A DNA stretch of 64,000 nt. Origin: Notospermus geniculatus (lineage: Eukaryota > Nemertea > Pilidiophora > Heteronemertea > Lineidae). The stretch covers positions 334,823 to 398,822 of the forward strand of contig NMRB01000080.1 in NCBI GenBank assembly GCA_002633025.1. The letters are read 5' to 3'. The notes beneath the pieces are model-generated. The model saw nothing but the letters and a program-made list of their open reading frames with translations. It made no database searches and was not told the origin of the DNA. How positions within the stretch are numbered: the stretch's first letter is position 1; the number at the start of each line of letters is the position of its first letter. Of the stretch, positions 46,933 to 57,873 are shown one piece after another. The translations under genes were made by a program, and so were the position numbers.

Positions 46933-47647
46933 AGGGCAACTCCAGGAATTATCCAGTATCCAGCAAAACCTAACAAAATCTTCATGGATAGGCACATAAA
47001 TATGTCATCTCACCGTACATTACGTTGAAATGGAAGAAAAAAATCACCACTCTGTAAAAAGTGATATTTATCCTGACGTTTTCATCATTCATGGTCACTG
47101 CCATTTTGATTCATATTTCCCGCGGGAGTGACGTCACATGTGCAGCGCCAATCCCTGTGTGACAGTGCCTCTTCAGTGTATTGTGATTTCAATGCATATC
47201 CAATTCCAAACCACATGTTTATTCTCTGCCAAACTTCCGCTGTTACTTCGTCATTCAGTTGACATAGGCCTGCTGACCTATGGAATCACTCGAGTAATCC
47301 GACACAACTTGGACTTGACACAAAAAAAGATCACAGAAACAAACCTAGCGCTGTCAGTTGGTGTGATGCTGCATGCTGGCTGTGTAAACAACGTGGGGCA
47401 GCCGGTCACGTGATTGCACCCGATATGTCATGCTCTTCAGTATTGGAGGAGAGATAGTGAAAATAAACAGAAACATGGCTGCCCCCATGAGCTTACTTCG
47501 TTGGTGATTTAAATGCATTGCTAAAGCATTAGGGTGTATTTTTGGAATAAAAATCATCGGCGATTTTAAAGATAACATTGTGTAGAACATTAAGGTTGGT
47601 TTATTTCTTTCATTTCTCTTCTACTGGATAATTCCTGGAGTTGTCCT
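46933..47647. mobile_element. 715-bp TTAA-flanked element (piggyBac-like, non-autonomous)
   Basis: Terminal inverted repeats AGGGCAACTCCAGGAATTAT.. and the inverted ATAATTCCTGGAGTTGTCCT (24 bp, one mismatch) sit between TTAA at 46929-46932 and 47648-47651. The interior has a CpG-rich GCGGGAGTGACGTCACATG. The longest frame, 91 codons, is not transposase-like. Confidence 0.8.
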
Positions 47648-48141
47648 TTAAGAAAAAAGATCAGGACCGACTGGGTTCCCACATTAAAACAATGTCTACC
47701 GGCCTAACCATTTCTTATCGACCATTAAACCCACCACATGATCAGTTTTAATGGGGAAGGCAAGACTTAGCAACTTAAGCAAGTCATAACTTACTAGTGC
47801 ACCCATCAAAGTATCAGACAGGGAAAGACGCAGAGATGTGACATTTTAGCAGCTTTGGTCTTTGGTCTACGTCTGGTGACCTTTGTACTTCAACCAAATC
47901 TCATGGGATAGGCCCTAACACTGGACATAAGCGTTTGGTTGGAACTTCGATTACCAAACTTTTGAGCTGATCAGCCCAGCCCCTGTCTACAAGCCATTTT
48001 GTTTTTAAATATATGGACAAAGTTTCTTCCTTGTGAGGTGTTAGGACTTTTGGGGCAGAGGAAGCTCTCAGACCTCATCAAAACTTCGCGGGCTGCAAGC
48101 AGCAACGAAGATTATCTTGAACTCAGCCCGGGCTGTATGCA

Positions 48142-48270
48142 CAACGAAGATTATCTTGAACTCAGGTTTGAGCCACAACTTTTCCATTGTCACATCATGC
48201 CCTGGCAAACCTAATAATATAAACAATTGAAAAGCTGTGGCTCAACCTGAGTTCAAGATAGTCTTCGTTG
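48142..48270. mobile_element. Foldback MITE, CAACGAAGATTATCTTGAAC arms
   Basis: CAACGAAGATTATCTTGAAC and GTTCAAGATAGTCTTCGTTG pair. Pairing continues through TTTGAGCCACA/TGTGGCTCAA. A second left arm at 48104-48123 lies just upstream, a partial duplication. Confidence 0.8.
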
Positions 48271-48836
48271 TTGAATACGTCCCCCCCCAAGTCAATTCCT
48301 GCATCCTCCAGTGCAAAAAGGCTGTATCATCGTTGGTGATCAGTTGGAGGGTGTTGAAATGAAGTAAAAACTCTGTTTTGTTCTAAAGTACACATGAGTG
48401 AAGAGAAAGGCTGGTGTTCCAATTGACCACACTCCCCTGATCTTGGAGTTACTGACCTAGCCATTGGCGGGTCTGCACCCTGCATTCTCGAACCCCACGT
48501 GTATTGGCTACGTCATAACAACATAGTCAGAGGGCGTAGCGATGTCACAACCCTTGGTAGACAAGATGGGACCCTGAGGTTCTCAGAAGTTCTTAGCCCT
48601 CACTGCCTACACATCACTTGCAGTGATGACTCAAGTCAAATTTCAATTCTCTAATGTCAAAGCATGTTTATGTACAAATCATTGTAATTCGTAACCAATG
48701 CACAACCAATTTCGCCTTCCTGCTGACAGTTTTTCACGACGACCTTTAAAACAAGTGAGACTACCCTTCATCTTCACCTTGAAGCTATTTTGGCATCTCT
48801 CAGGAAACAAGACATGTTCATTAGCTGCGGCCTTAC

Positions 48837-48984
48837 CAATGATAAATTAGGCACATCAAATTCTGCCAATTTCTCATCACATGATACGACTCCCTTAACA
48901 ATAACATCCTTCCAAGACAGAAGAACGTGACAGACACATCGCACCAGTTGAACCTTTTCGCTTTCGTGATTGGTGTCGTCCAAA
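48837..48984 (-). CDS. Possible internal exon
   Basis: The minus strand ends at a good donor, TCATTG|GTAAGGCC (exon end 48837). One frame reads VQLVRCVCHVLLSWKDV, then VSCDEKLAEFDVPNL, balanced in composition with three Cys. A second frame through the same DNA is also open. No strong acceptor was found upstream; CACGAAAG or GTGCCAG are candidates. The exon edges on the 5' side are therefore uncertain and no family is recognised. Confidence 0.3.
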
Positions 48985-49325
48985 TTGACATTGTCAAATT
49001 ACCACATGCTACTTGCATTATCTCTGGCACTTTTTTCAAAGGTTAGAAGTATGATATGTCACCAGTTGAAGCGGTTTGTAAACAAATGATTACGCAGACT
49101 GATTAACAGCTCAGTTGGGAACAAAGAAAAGAATTTAAAAAGATATGTACTTATTGAACCGATGCTTCATAATTTGTAATCATTGAAATGCTAGGTATTG
49201 AAATTATTTTCGGCTGATTGTGAATTACGTAAATTGCTAATGCCCGACTTGCATCCCAGAAGAACTTTATATGAAAATCAGTCATTGCATAAAATAGTCA
49301 TCTTATTACAACTGGTCTTTTTCAG

Positions 49326-49366
49326 AGGTGGCCACTATTGTCAAGAAGGGCCTCCAGCACATTTGA
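49326..49366 (+). CDS. Possible last coding exon (VATIVKKGLQHI-stop)
   Basis: A textbook plus-strand acceptor (CAACTGGTCTTTTTCAG) precedes 49326. Entered after one base of a split codon, the exon reads VATIVKKGLQHI and stops at 49364-49366. The DNA of this stop region (GGCCTCCAGCACATTTGAGG) is nearly the same as the unit of the minisatellite that follows. Upstream exons were not found. A different phase reads on into the repeat. Confidence 0.3.
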
Positions 49367-50070
49367 GGACCAAGCTTTCCAGCACAGTTGCGGAGCAAGC
49401 TTAATGGCAAATGAAATGGTCTTCCAGCACAGCTGCAGACCAAGCTTGGAGAAAGAACTTCCAGTACAGTTGAAGACCAAGTTTGGTGAATGGCCTTCCA
49501 TCAGAGTTGAGAACCAAGCTTGGAGAGTGAACTTCCAGCAGAGTTGAGGACCAAGCTTGAAGAATGGCCTTCCAACAGAGAATGGCCTTCCAGCACAGTT
49601 GAGGACCAAGCTTGAAGAATGGCCTTCCAGCACAGTTGAGGACCAAGCTTGAAGAATGGCCTTCCAGCACAGTTGAGGACCAAGCTTGAAGAATGGCCTT
49701 CCAGCACAGTTGAGGACCAAGCTTGAAGAATGGCCTTCCAGCACAGTTGAGGACCAAGCTTGAAGAATGGCCTTCCAGCACAGTTGAGGACCAAGCTTGA
49801 AGAATGGCCTTCCAGCACAGTTGAGGACCAAGCTTNCCTTCCAGCAGAGTTGAGGACGAAGTTTGAAGAATGGCCTTCCAGCAGAGTTGAGGACCAAGCT
49901 TGAAGAATGGCCTTTCAGCACAGTTGAGGATGAAGTTTGAAGAATGGCCTTCCAGCAGAGTTGAGGACCAAGCTTGGAGAATGGCCTTCCAGCACAGTTG
50001 AGGACGAAGTTTGAAGAATGGCCTTCCAGCACAGTTGAGCACCAAGCTTGGGCAATCCTTTTAGCACAGT
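49345..50070. repeat. 37-bp minisatellite
   Basis: About 19 units of GGCCTTCCAGCACAGTTGAG plus GACCAAGCTTGAAGAAT, identical over 49621-49830, interrupted by a single N at 49836. The 37-bp period is not a multiple of three, yet the minus strand is open in all three frames over 105-272 codons because the unit lacks minus-strand stops in every phase. I regard these frames as by-products. Confidence 0.9.
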
Positions 50071-50689
50071 AAGTTGAGGATCGAGCTTGAAGCTTTTGGC
50101 CAAAAAATATCACGAAGAAACTTGTTGGATTCAACAGCACTGGACTTCAATTATGTCTTCTGTGAGAACTCTGTCATCATCAAAGTGTCAGGATCAGTAA
50201 ATGATTAAATAAATGAACACCTAAAAAGGTTGACATGAAACCGCAGGTCATGATTCTCTAACAAATGTCATCACCTCTTGATATTCTCATATTGTAAGCA
50301 AAGAACTTTAGAGGATTGGCTGCAGCATTTCGCTGCTGCCCTAGGCATCCAATTGAAAGAAAGATGTGTCTCTTGACTACAAAGAGGTCAAAGAAGAAGA
50401 AAGATCAGGGAAAGACGTGGATTGTAAGAAACTTGTGAAAGGAAGCTAAATTTACAAGAATTTTGCCTGACATCAATGGTAAGGGAATTTCATTGCTAGA
50501 AAAGGAGAAGTAGGTGTAGGGCTTCAGTGGATCACCATTGTCCAGGACTGGAGGATACGGGAAATGACGTTAATCGAGGATTCCCTTGCAGGGGATTCTG
50601 ACATGACATTTTATATTGAAATAAATGTTGAATGACGACTGATGGACATCCCTAACCTTATAAAGTCTTCAAGTTATCTATATCACCCC

Positions 50690-51030
50690 TCCTCTGCATG
50701 TTCAAAATATTGCAAGGGTTTCATGAAGGATTCCCATATTCCCTTATTTGTAGAACATGGTATAAATTTTTGTTCCTAAAACTAAACTTAGATATTTGAA
50801 TCACCAACAGGGGTTTCCAGATTGGGGGTTTCCATAAGGGTCTCGTGAAGGAGTCACTCCTCCCTTATTTGTAGGAAAAGGGTATAAATTTTTGTTCCTA
50901 AAACTAAAGTTAGACATTCGAATCACCAACGGGGGTTTCCAGATTGGGGGTTTCCATAAGGGTTTCATGAAGGATTCACTCCTCCCTTATTTGTAGGTAA
51001 AGGTCATAGATGTGTGTTCCCTGAACTAAA
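50690..51030. repeat. 121-bp direct repeat x3
   Basis: Three units sharing CCCTTATTTGTAG, TATAAATTTTTGTTCC, ACTAAA and GGGGGTTTCCATAAGGGT. The last is truncated. The DNA from 50071 to 50689 is single-copy without a supported gene. Confidence 0.85.
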
Positions 51031-51169
51031 CTAAGGCATTTGAATCACCAGAAGGGATTTCAAAATTGGTCCTTCACGTCATCTTTGCAATTTTCTTCCT
51101 GGTTTGTATTCACCACTGATCGTGAAATGAATTGTCATTCAGTTAAGGTGGTTAAATTATATCTTTTAG

Positions 51170-51280
51170 GCGGTGGTCACGACGCTGCCTATGATTATGA
51201 TGGCAAAAGCTGTATCCATGAAATACAAAGAAAGCTCATGGTCCTGTGTAAAACCAATGATTGTTATGAAAGTATTCAAG
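51170..51280 (+). CDS. Probable internal exon, phase 1-1, Cys-containing
   Basis: The acceptor TTATATCTTTTAG ends at 51169 and the donor CAAG|GTAAAC follows 51280. The 111-nt exon completes a split codon with its first two bases and leaves one base at its end, so it is symmetrical (phase 1 in and out), as extracellular modules often are. It reads GGHDAAYDYDGKSCIHE, then IQRKLMVLCKTNDCYESIQ, with three Cys. The family is not recognised. The frame is also open upstream of the acceptor, so the left edge is less certain than the right. No partner exon was found within 3 kb. Confidence 0.4.
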
Positions 51281-51413
51281 GTAAACATTAATTTGGTTTT
51301 ACCTGCATAGTCTCACATCATCATGTGCTATTATATCTATTCTTATACTGCCCTTAGAGCCTATTTAGTCATAAATTTGACAGACATTAGTAATTTTTAA
51401 ACTTTGCCTCAAT

Positions 51414-51791
51414 AGCCGTGTTTACACCTGAGGAAATTGCCGGACCGGACCCGGCTCTGACCCGCCTTTTTTGCGTTTACACCTATGAAAATCGGATCCG
51501 GATTAAAAATTGCCGGACTAATTTAGCCCGCTTTCGCTCGGCGGGTCTGATCCGGATTATACTTTAGACCGGCAATTTCAAAGGTGTGGACAGAAAAATG
51601 CCGGGCTAAAACGTTTACTGAGCCCACCGACAGGTGTCGGTCTGCTAAAATTGAATGGGTGGTGTGTCTATAAATAGCATGGCCAGCGTTCAATATCGTA
51701 AGACGAATAATAGGTGTGGACAGAAAATTCAATGGATCCGGGTTAAATTCGAACCCGGGCCTGGAAAAATTGCATAGGTGTAAACACGGCT
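51414..51791. mobile_element. 378-bp TIR element with 3-bp target duplication
   Basis: AGCCGTGTTTACACCT and AGGTGTAAACACGGCT are perfect 16-bp inverted ends, flanked by AAT at 51411-51413 and 51792-51794. A 3-bp duplication fits PIF/Harbinger-type elements, though a TA duplication cannot be excluded. The interior is unusually GC- and CpG-rich (GCCGGACCGGACCCGG). Confidence 0.8.
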
Positions 51792-52486
51792 AATATGAGG
51801 TAAGTGAGATTCTCCTGTAACTTGAGAGCGAGTTGAATTTCATGACGCAACATTACTCAATTCACTTGGTAATTCTAATTTAAACTTCAGGAAAAGAAAT
51901 AAACGCAAGACTGCTTTGATCTATAGATGGGGACAGATCTCTGATCTTTATCAAATTTTTAATCCGTAGCCCGAGCATCAGCATCGCGTGTGGTAATGAC
52001 AAATTGAACTAATGAAAGGGAAATAAGGTTGGAAATAAACAGGTGATTTGGAGTGCGAAACGTATGACGTAACTGTCCATCCCATAGAACGTCATCCCAG
52101 ATAAGTTCAATGCCTCTGCAATTTAAATTCCACCGAAGAATGGATAGGAAGTGTTGATTTCAAATATCAGAGGTTCTTGCCTCGATAGCAGAAGAATTTT
52201 AGGAAAAGAGCACCAAACTTATGACGTAATTGTCCATCCCATAATCTTTCAAAGTTATAAACTTAAGTTTAAGCTTAAGACCCGTAAGGGTTAGAAAGCT
52301 TCAAATTGTCATCATCGTGGCATGTCATTGCTTAGTTTGATGCCGCAGCAGTTGAGGTATCAGATTAGCAAATATAGCAAAAAAGTCTTTATTTCAAAAT
52401 GAAGATCAGAGATCATCTGCCTTAGTGGAAGATTATAGCCAAACAACTTGCGTTCTCAGAAGCAGAAGACCAATACCAAAATAAAG

Positions 52487-52648
52487 TTGTAAAGTCACAC
52501 AGAGGTCTGGCATTGCCACAGTCCAGCTTCTGTTATGGTCAGCACTGTTGCTATCTTCGAATCAAAGTCCTGACCCTGACGCTTTTGATGATAATGTTGG
52601 AGGAGCTAGATCCCAGTGGCAAAGCCAGGTCTCTGTGACCTTACAACT
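52487..52648. mobile_element. Foldback element related to 42761-42871
   Basis: GTTGTAAAGTCACACAGAGG and the inverted CTCTGTGACCTTACAAC ends. It shares the GATAATGTTGGAGGAGCT core and AGTGGCAAAGCCAGG with the 42.8 kb copy. Confidence 0.7.
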
Positions 52649-52688
52649 GTGATTTTGGCCCGAGAACATCAAGGGTTCTTAGCACTTC

Positions 52689-52735
52689 CTCCCTTCTTCA
52701 CCGCACACAAACCCTGTGTGCGGTGAAGAAGGGAG
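52689..52735. repeat. 21-bp perfect hairpin
   Basis: CTCCCTTCTTCACCGCACACA and its exact complement are separated by AACCC. Outer CGAGAACATCAAGG and CCCTTATGTTCTCAGG also pair, making a nested hairpin of about 100 bp. Confidence 0.85.
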
Positions 52736-52830
52736 TGAGCACTAACAACCCCTTATGTTCTCAGGAAGGTGTATCATGCCAATGCAAACCTCACAATGAT
52801 AAAATACCTATAAATTCATCTCGAAATTTT

Positions 52831-53117
52831 GCAAATTTTTGACCCCCACCAGGGTCTTCCTCAGGCACTTTCTAGTGGAGAATGAGATCCCAGAAGGCCA
52901 AAACCAAAAGTTGTAAAGTCACACAGAGGTCCACAGTCCAGCCGCAGTCCAGCTTCTGTTAGTGATGGTCAGCACTGTATCTTTGAATCAAAGTCCTGAC
53001 ACTAACGCTTTTGATGATAATGTTGGTAGAGCTAGATCCCAGTGGCAAAGCTTTCACTTCCGGGATCTCTACTAGAAAGTGCCTGAGGAAGACCCCGCTT
53101 GCGGTCAAAAATTTGCA
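52831..53117. mobile_element. Large inverted repeat related to 45763-45868
   Basis: GCAAATTTTTGACCCCCACC...CTCAGGCACTTTCTAGT on the left is inverted against ACTAGAAAGTGCCTGAGGAA...GGTCAAAAATTTGC on the right. The ribozyme-like CTGAGGA-stem-GAAA is decayed here (GTCAAAAA). Confidence 0.7.
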
Positions 53118-53454
53118 ACATTTGGAGAAGACTTTATATGTATTTTATCATTTTGTTTGTCGTTCTTTGTGCTCTATGTTGGATATCAACCTCACAATGC
53201 AGTCTCAGTAATCACTTTGTCTGCAATGTTTTTTTGACACCAGCACTGTCTGAAGTGGAAAGAAACAGCATGCAATGAAAACATTCCCATAGGGCACATT
53301 TCATTCTAATTGATATGCCTGACAGTAGCAACATATAGACAGTCTCTACTTCGACATGGGAAACATTCTTCTTTAAGTTGTATCCATCAACAGACACTGA
53401 GTTTATCCCATTTCTCCATTTCCTTTTCCGGTATAGGGTTCTGAAAGATTTAGA

Positions 53455-53629
53455 GTGGAACCTCTCTGTTAAGGACACCTTTGGAACTGACAAATGCTGT
53501 CCTTAATTGAGAGGTGTCCTGATTACAGAGGTCAAAGTGAATAGAAATGGTGAGTTTGGGACTGAACTTTGGTGTCCTTAATAGAGAAGTGTCCTCCTGG
53601 CCGAGGTGTCCGCTAAGGAAGGTTCCACT
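53455..53629. mobile_element. GGACACCT-family MITE, complete copy
   Basis: Ends GTGGAACCTCTCTGTTAAGG and CTAAGGAAGGTTCCAC, interior GTGTCCTGATTACAGAGGTC and TTGGTGTCCTTAATAGAGA. A partial copy follows at 53864-53986. Long minus frames across this stretch are explained by it. Confidence 0.8.
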
Positions 53630-53863
53630 ACTTAAATGGTTGGATGTGGGTAATGTGGGGGTGGGGGAGAATCACAGGCTTTTGGTGGATATCATTTTTA
53701 GGGGGCATGGGGGGATTAAATGGAGATAATCTCTTGGTCATCTTCAATGGATTTCGACCTGAAAATGGTGGTGTAAAAATATAACATTTTTGCCTCCAGA
53801 TATACAAAGTATAATCTCTGGGTGTGTGACAGCATACATAAAATTCATGTCCGCATCTCACTG

Positions 53864-53986
53864 ACCTGATTACAGATGCCCAAAAAATAGTACGCCTAAT
53901 GATCAGTTTTGGTCTGAACTTTGGTGTCCTTAATAGAGAGGTGTCCTCCTGGCAGAGGTATCTGCTTAAAGGGAGGTTCCCTGTAG
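53864..53986. mobile_element. GGACACCT-family MITE, 3' part
   Basis: CCTGATTACAGATGCC to GGGAGGTTCCCTGTAG. The left end is missing. Confidence 0.65.
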
Positions 53987-54382
53987 TTTCAAATCTTGTT
54001 CTTTGATCTTCCTCAACTGTTACCGAGGTGCAAAAATATTTAGGATGATATAAAAGGTGCGGGAGGAACTCAGAGGAAATTGCAAAGGAAAGAATATCGA
54101 CAAAAGAATGAAAGATATGAACATATGAACATATCAGGTTCAAATGGAATGAACAAAAGCGTAATAACGTAGGCCTACAGACATGAAGGAGAAGGTTCGG
54201 AGCGAGCAGCGTGGGGGAGGATGACAAATATGTTCTAAGAATAGAACATTGAAAACGGTATTTCTGTAACTAAATTTGAATGAGCGTTCTTTTATTTTCT
54301 AAATGCACCTTTTATGATCTTCTGCTAAGTCTATTGAATATCTTCTTTGATATTCTTGACAATACTATAATATTCAAGGCTG

Positions 54383-54520
54383 GGGCCATATTTATGAAGC
54401 CTTTGCAACTTTGCATTCACGCAAGTCTATTGTTTAGTTGCACAAGCCCTATTGTTCACTGACTGCCTTACAATAGATTTGCGTGAACGCAAAGTTGCGA
54501 AGGCTTCATAAATATGGCCC
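54383..54520. mobile_element. MITE of the same family as 38460-38600
   Basis: GGGCCATATTTATGAAGCCT and AGGCTTCATAAATATGGCCC are perfect 20-bp ends. The inner arms CAACTTTGCATTCACGCAA pair with TTGCGTGAACGCAAAGTTG. Confidence 0.85.
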
Positions 54521-54522
54521 AG

Positions 54523-54570
54523 GCTGGATTCGAACTTGGGACCTGCCACTAGACTATCAGGGCTCCTCAA
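54523..54570 (-). mobile_element. tRNA-like SINE head fragment
   Basis: The minus strand has box-A-like TAGTCTAGTGG and box-B-like AGTTCGAATCC only 20 bp apart, directly beside the MITE. It is too short and lacks a body, so a degraded SINE. Confidence 0.4.
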
Positions 54571-55143
54571 CCTGAGTTCTTTGAAACCTGAGTTTTTGTA
54601 ATTTTTGATAACCTCTTCAAGATATACGACTTATCCCAGCAGCCATATTGTATTATACATGTAGGGCCATTTGATTCATTTTGCTTCATAATAGGAGTCC
54701 TCAAAACTTATTCATTTTTGACATCAACCATATAAACCAGCAATAAAAGCCATACAACAAAGGATATAACATACATGAGGAACTACTTAAGGTAAGTCTC
54801 CAGAGAAACACAAAGGTATTAGACTGGTCCAAGTAGAAGGCAATAATGTTGGATTGGATAAAAGAAGCTTTCAACTTGATCACCTAAAAGATTAATGTCA
54901 TCGTATTTGATATTTGGGGCAAAAGTGATTCCTTCTCTGAGATAAATCATGCTCTTGCCCAAATCGGGATTGAAATAGGCCCTATTTGTCACAATTCTCA
55001 ATATTTAGGGTACAGGGAGTAATGACGCAAACGATTTATTCGAAAGAAGAGCGGTAAGGGATCTTTTCTTTTAACAGCCGCCTGCAAAAGAGCATCCTCG
55101 CACCCAGGGTCGTCACAACCGCACCCCTCCTCGCAGTTACTCT

Positions 55144-55347
55144 ACTTACCTGTCCCATTCCTGAACTCAGAAAAAAATGACCAAGTCCTAAGTTGAAGAT
55201 AATGGGGTGGGGGTATGGTCAGAAACAGTAATGTCCTGTCCACTTACTTGTCCCACTCCCGAGCCTGGCAAAGAATGACAGCGTGCGATATCTTCAACTT
55301 AGGATTTGGTCATTTTTACCGAGTTCAGGCACGGGACAGGAAAGTGG
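55144..55347. mobile_element. Inverted-repeat element
   Basis: ACCTGTCCCATTCCTGAACTC and GAGTTCAGGCACGGGACAGG pair, then ATGACCAAGTCCTAAGTTGAAG with its complement. The loop carries a second TACTTGTCCCACTCCCGAG. Confidence 0.75.
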
Positions 55348-55616
55348 GAGTTTAGAGTATTAAGGGAGGGGTACAGCCACAATGGCCTGAGATCCTCAGG
55401 ATGGTAGAAGAGATAATAACGGCCATCCTTGATCTTTTGCAAATGGCCACCTATTCTTCCTAATGTTTTCGGGTATGGGCCATAATCACTCAAAAAGGTT
55501 TCTCGGATTGGAGAGGTGTGGGGAACTTTAAATTCTTTCATCAGCCTGCAGTAGAGTGGATGAAAGCAATCCTTCATCTCTTGCAAATGACCGTTGTTCT
55601 TTCCTACCGATCTTTT
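55348..55616 (-). CDS. Protein-like frame with an internal duplication
   Basis: The minus frame reads KNNGHLQEMKDCFHPLYC and then, about 40 residues on, GRIGGHLQKIKDGRYYLF, related segments with the pattern GGHLQ..KD. The stretch FLSDYGPYPKTLGRIGG lies between them. The duplication is visible in the DNA (GCAAATGACCGTTGTTC versus GCAAATGGCCACCTATTC). No splice sites or family recognised; it may be a decayed retroelement or exon. Confidence 0.25.
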
Positions 55617-56949
55617 TTAAAGAGATTACAGTATCAGCCACTCATTAGATCTAATGAAATGATGCTCATTTTATGATATAGCAATGCAGTTAATGTGTCA
55701 GAAGACGAGGGCTTGGAAAAGCTGCATTATCAGCACACACCCAGGAAACAAAAATCGTCTGATGTTCGTGTGATACAGATCCCTGGATAAAAGCTTCGGG
55801 TAAAAGTCAGGTACAGATGTTGTATAATCTTACGATTAACATCCAAAGATCTACAAAGCTGGTTGCGGGCAGCGGTGTGAAAAATGTCGCGGACGACCAT
55901 GTGACACATTTGCATAATCCGTTGACGTCAGACGTGACCTACAATGACAGAAAACGTGAATGAAACGTGCAAGAAATTCGAACATTCACACCAAAGGTGA
56001 ACTTTGTGGTCAAACAATCCTGACCTTTCCATACGCTTTATGAAAATACGCACGTTCTTTTCCCCGTTTGACCAATTAAAGTTTTTGTCACGTCAGGGGC
56101 TGACTGATTCAGGGTCCAAACACACCCACAATTTCCTACTATTCAGGCCAAAGAAGGGTTTCATACGCAATCATATTCATTCATGTTTTGGTCCATTCAT
56201 AGGAAATGACTGGTGAATGTGACTCAATAGTAGTACAAACAAGCCTAATTTGGGATTTTTTATTTCAATTACTTCCTGGATGTTGGTTGGGTTCAATCAT
56301 TACTGTTGATATACGTCACTCATGAAAGTAACACCTATATCTACTCATCGGATAGTCTCAATCTGGGTAGTCTTAGTTCCATCTGCTCACTTTGCAGTGT
56401 GAGATTGGTACAAGGCAACAGAAAAAGCAACTGATTGGTCAGTTTGTTCTAAAGTAGTCCATCATATGTCCATATCATGTTGTCCACAGTACTGCAGATA
56501 GGATTTCACCATAGTTTGGCATTAGGCCATGTAAACAACTCTGTGTGAAGAAGTCCAAGTTCATGGCAACACTAAGGAAACAAGACTAAAGATGACTTTA
56601 TTTTTAGGGTCAGTGATACGTTCTCTGCCTTCTCCGAACATCATGAGGGCACTCAACCCTCCTTTCTCCTCCATTCACGTTGGGCATCGCAAAGTACATA
56701 GCAATCGAAACTGTGTTTAAGCAAATGTCAATCGTTGATAGATCGGCTATCTCCCCAGGAGAGCAATACTTCAAGTCTGATACTATGTCAACAATAGCAA
56801 GTGGACCAAATTAAGAACTAGCTCTCATACTGGTTGTCTACACAAGTGGTCGATTCTGAAATGTTCATAGAATTCCACAAGGTACTGGTACCAGGAATGC
56901 ATTCTGTGTCACATCGCCTTTTCTTTTTCATCAGACTGTCAACGAGCTG

Positions 56950-57250
56950 CTTCGGTCTTTCTACCGAGCGTCTTGCTGCTTCAGTCTTTCTACTGAGCAT
57001 CTTGTTGCTTCAGTCTTTCTACTAAGCATCCTGCTGCTTCAATCTTTCTACTGAGCATCTTGCTGCTTCAGTCTTTCTACTGAGCATCTTGCTGCTTCAG
57101 TCTTTCTACTGAGCATCTTGCTGCTTCAATCTTTCTACTGAGCATCCTGCTGCTTCAATCTTTCTACTGAACATCCTGCTGCTTCAATCTTTCTACTGAG
57201 CATCTTGCTGCTTCAGTCTTTCTACTGAGCGTCTTGCTGCTTCAGTCTTT
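56950..57250. repeat. 29-bp minisatellite
   Basis: Ten units of TGCTGCTTCAGTCTTTCTAC plus TGAGCATCT. The 61-codon minus frame at 56818-57000 starts in it and then reads a charged unique tail, which I do not call a gene. Confidence 0.9.
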
Positions 57251-57702
57251 TTACCATGAAGCAAACCATAACACAGTCTCGATGTCAGGCAAGTTTTTGT
57301 TGTAATGGAGGATTGCAACCTGCAGGAGGGTGACCACAGAACAGCACTAAATAACTCCCAGCATCGGCCAGGTTTGTTCCGGTGAAAACCAAAAGTATGG
57401 TTTTTTATTCTTACACCCTTACAATATTACCTACAAGACATCAGCAGCAGTCGATTTTCAAAAAACAACCTACCTGCATCATTAGCAAGTCTTTATTCAC
57501 CTGTGAAATGATCAATATACCTTGAGGGGGTAAAAGACCAGATGCATTGAAAACTGGATCCTCAATGCTCAAAAGATACTGGTCAAGGATCACGTAAAAG
57601 TCTAAGGATACTGGTCCAGAATCCCATAGACAATCACCTAAACAAATCTACAAGAGTGTCCCTACTCGGCAACGAGTGCTGAAAAGCTTACACCCAGAAT
57701 CA

Positions 57703-57873
57703 TTGGAACCTCTCTATTGAGGACACCTTTGGAACTGACCAACACTGTCCATAATTGAGAAGTGTTCTCATTACAGAGGTTAAATGAATGGAATGGTCAA
57801 TTAGGAATTGAATTTTTGTGTCCTAAACAGAGAGTGTCCTCCTGGCAGAGGTGTCCACTAAGGGAGGTTCAAA
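57703..57873. mobile_element. GGACACCT-family MITE, complete copy
   Basis: TTGGAACCTCTCTATTGAGG to CACTAAGGGAGGTTCAAA, layout as at 53455-53629 with independent changes. Confidence 0.8.

Noticed and set aside
49322-50140. 272-codon minus-strand frame, the longest in the window
   Set aside because: It is the 37-bp minisatellite read across its units. All three phases are open because the unit has no minus-strand stop, so length carries no coding evidence.
53628-54227. 199-codon minus frame
   Set aside because: Overlaps one complete and one partial GGACACCT MITE, and its composition is not protein-like outside them.
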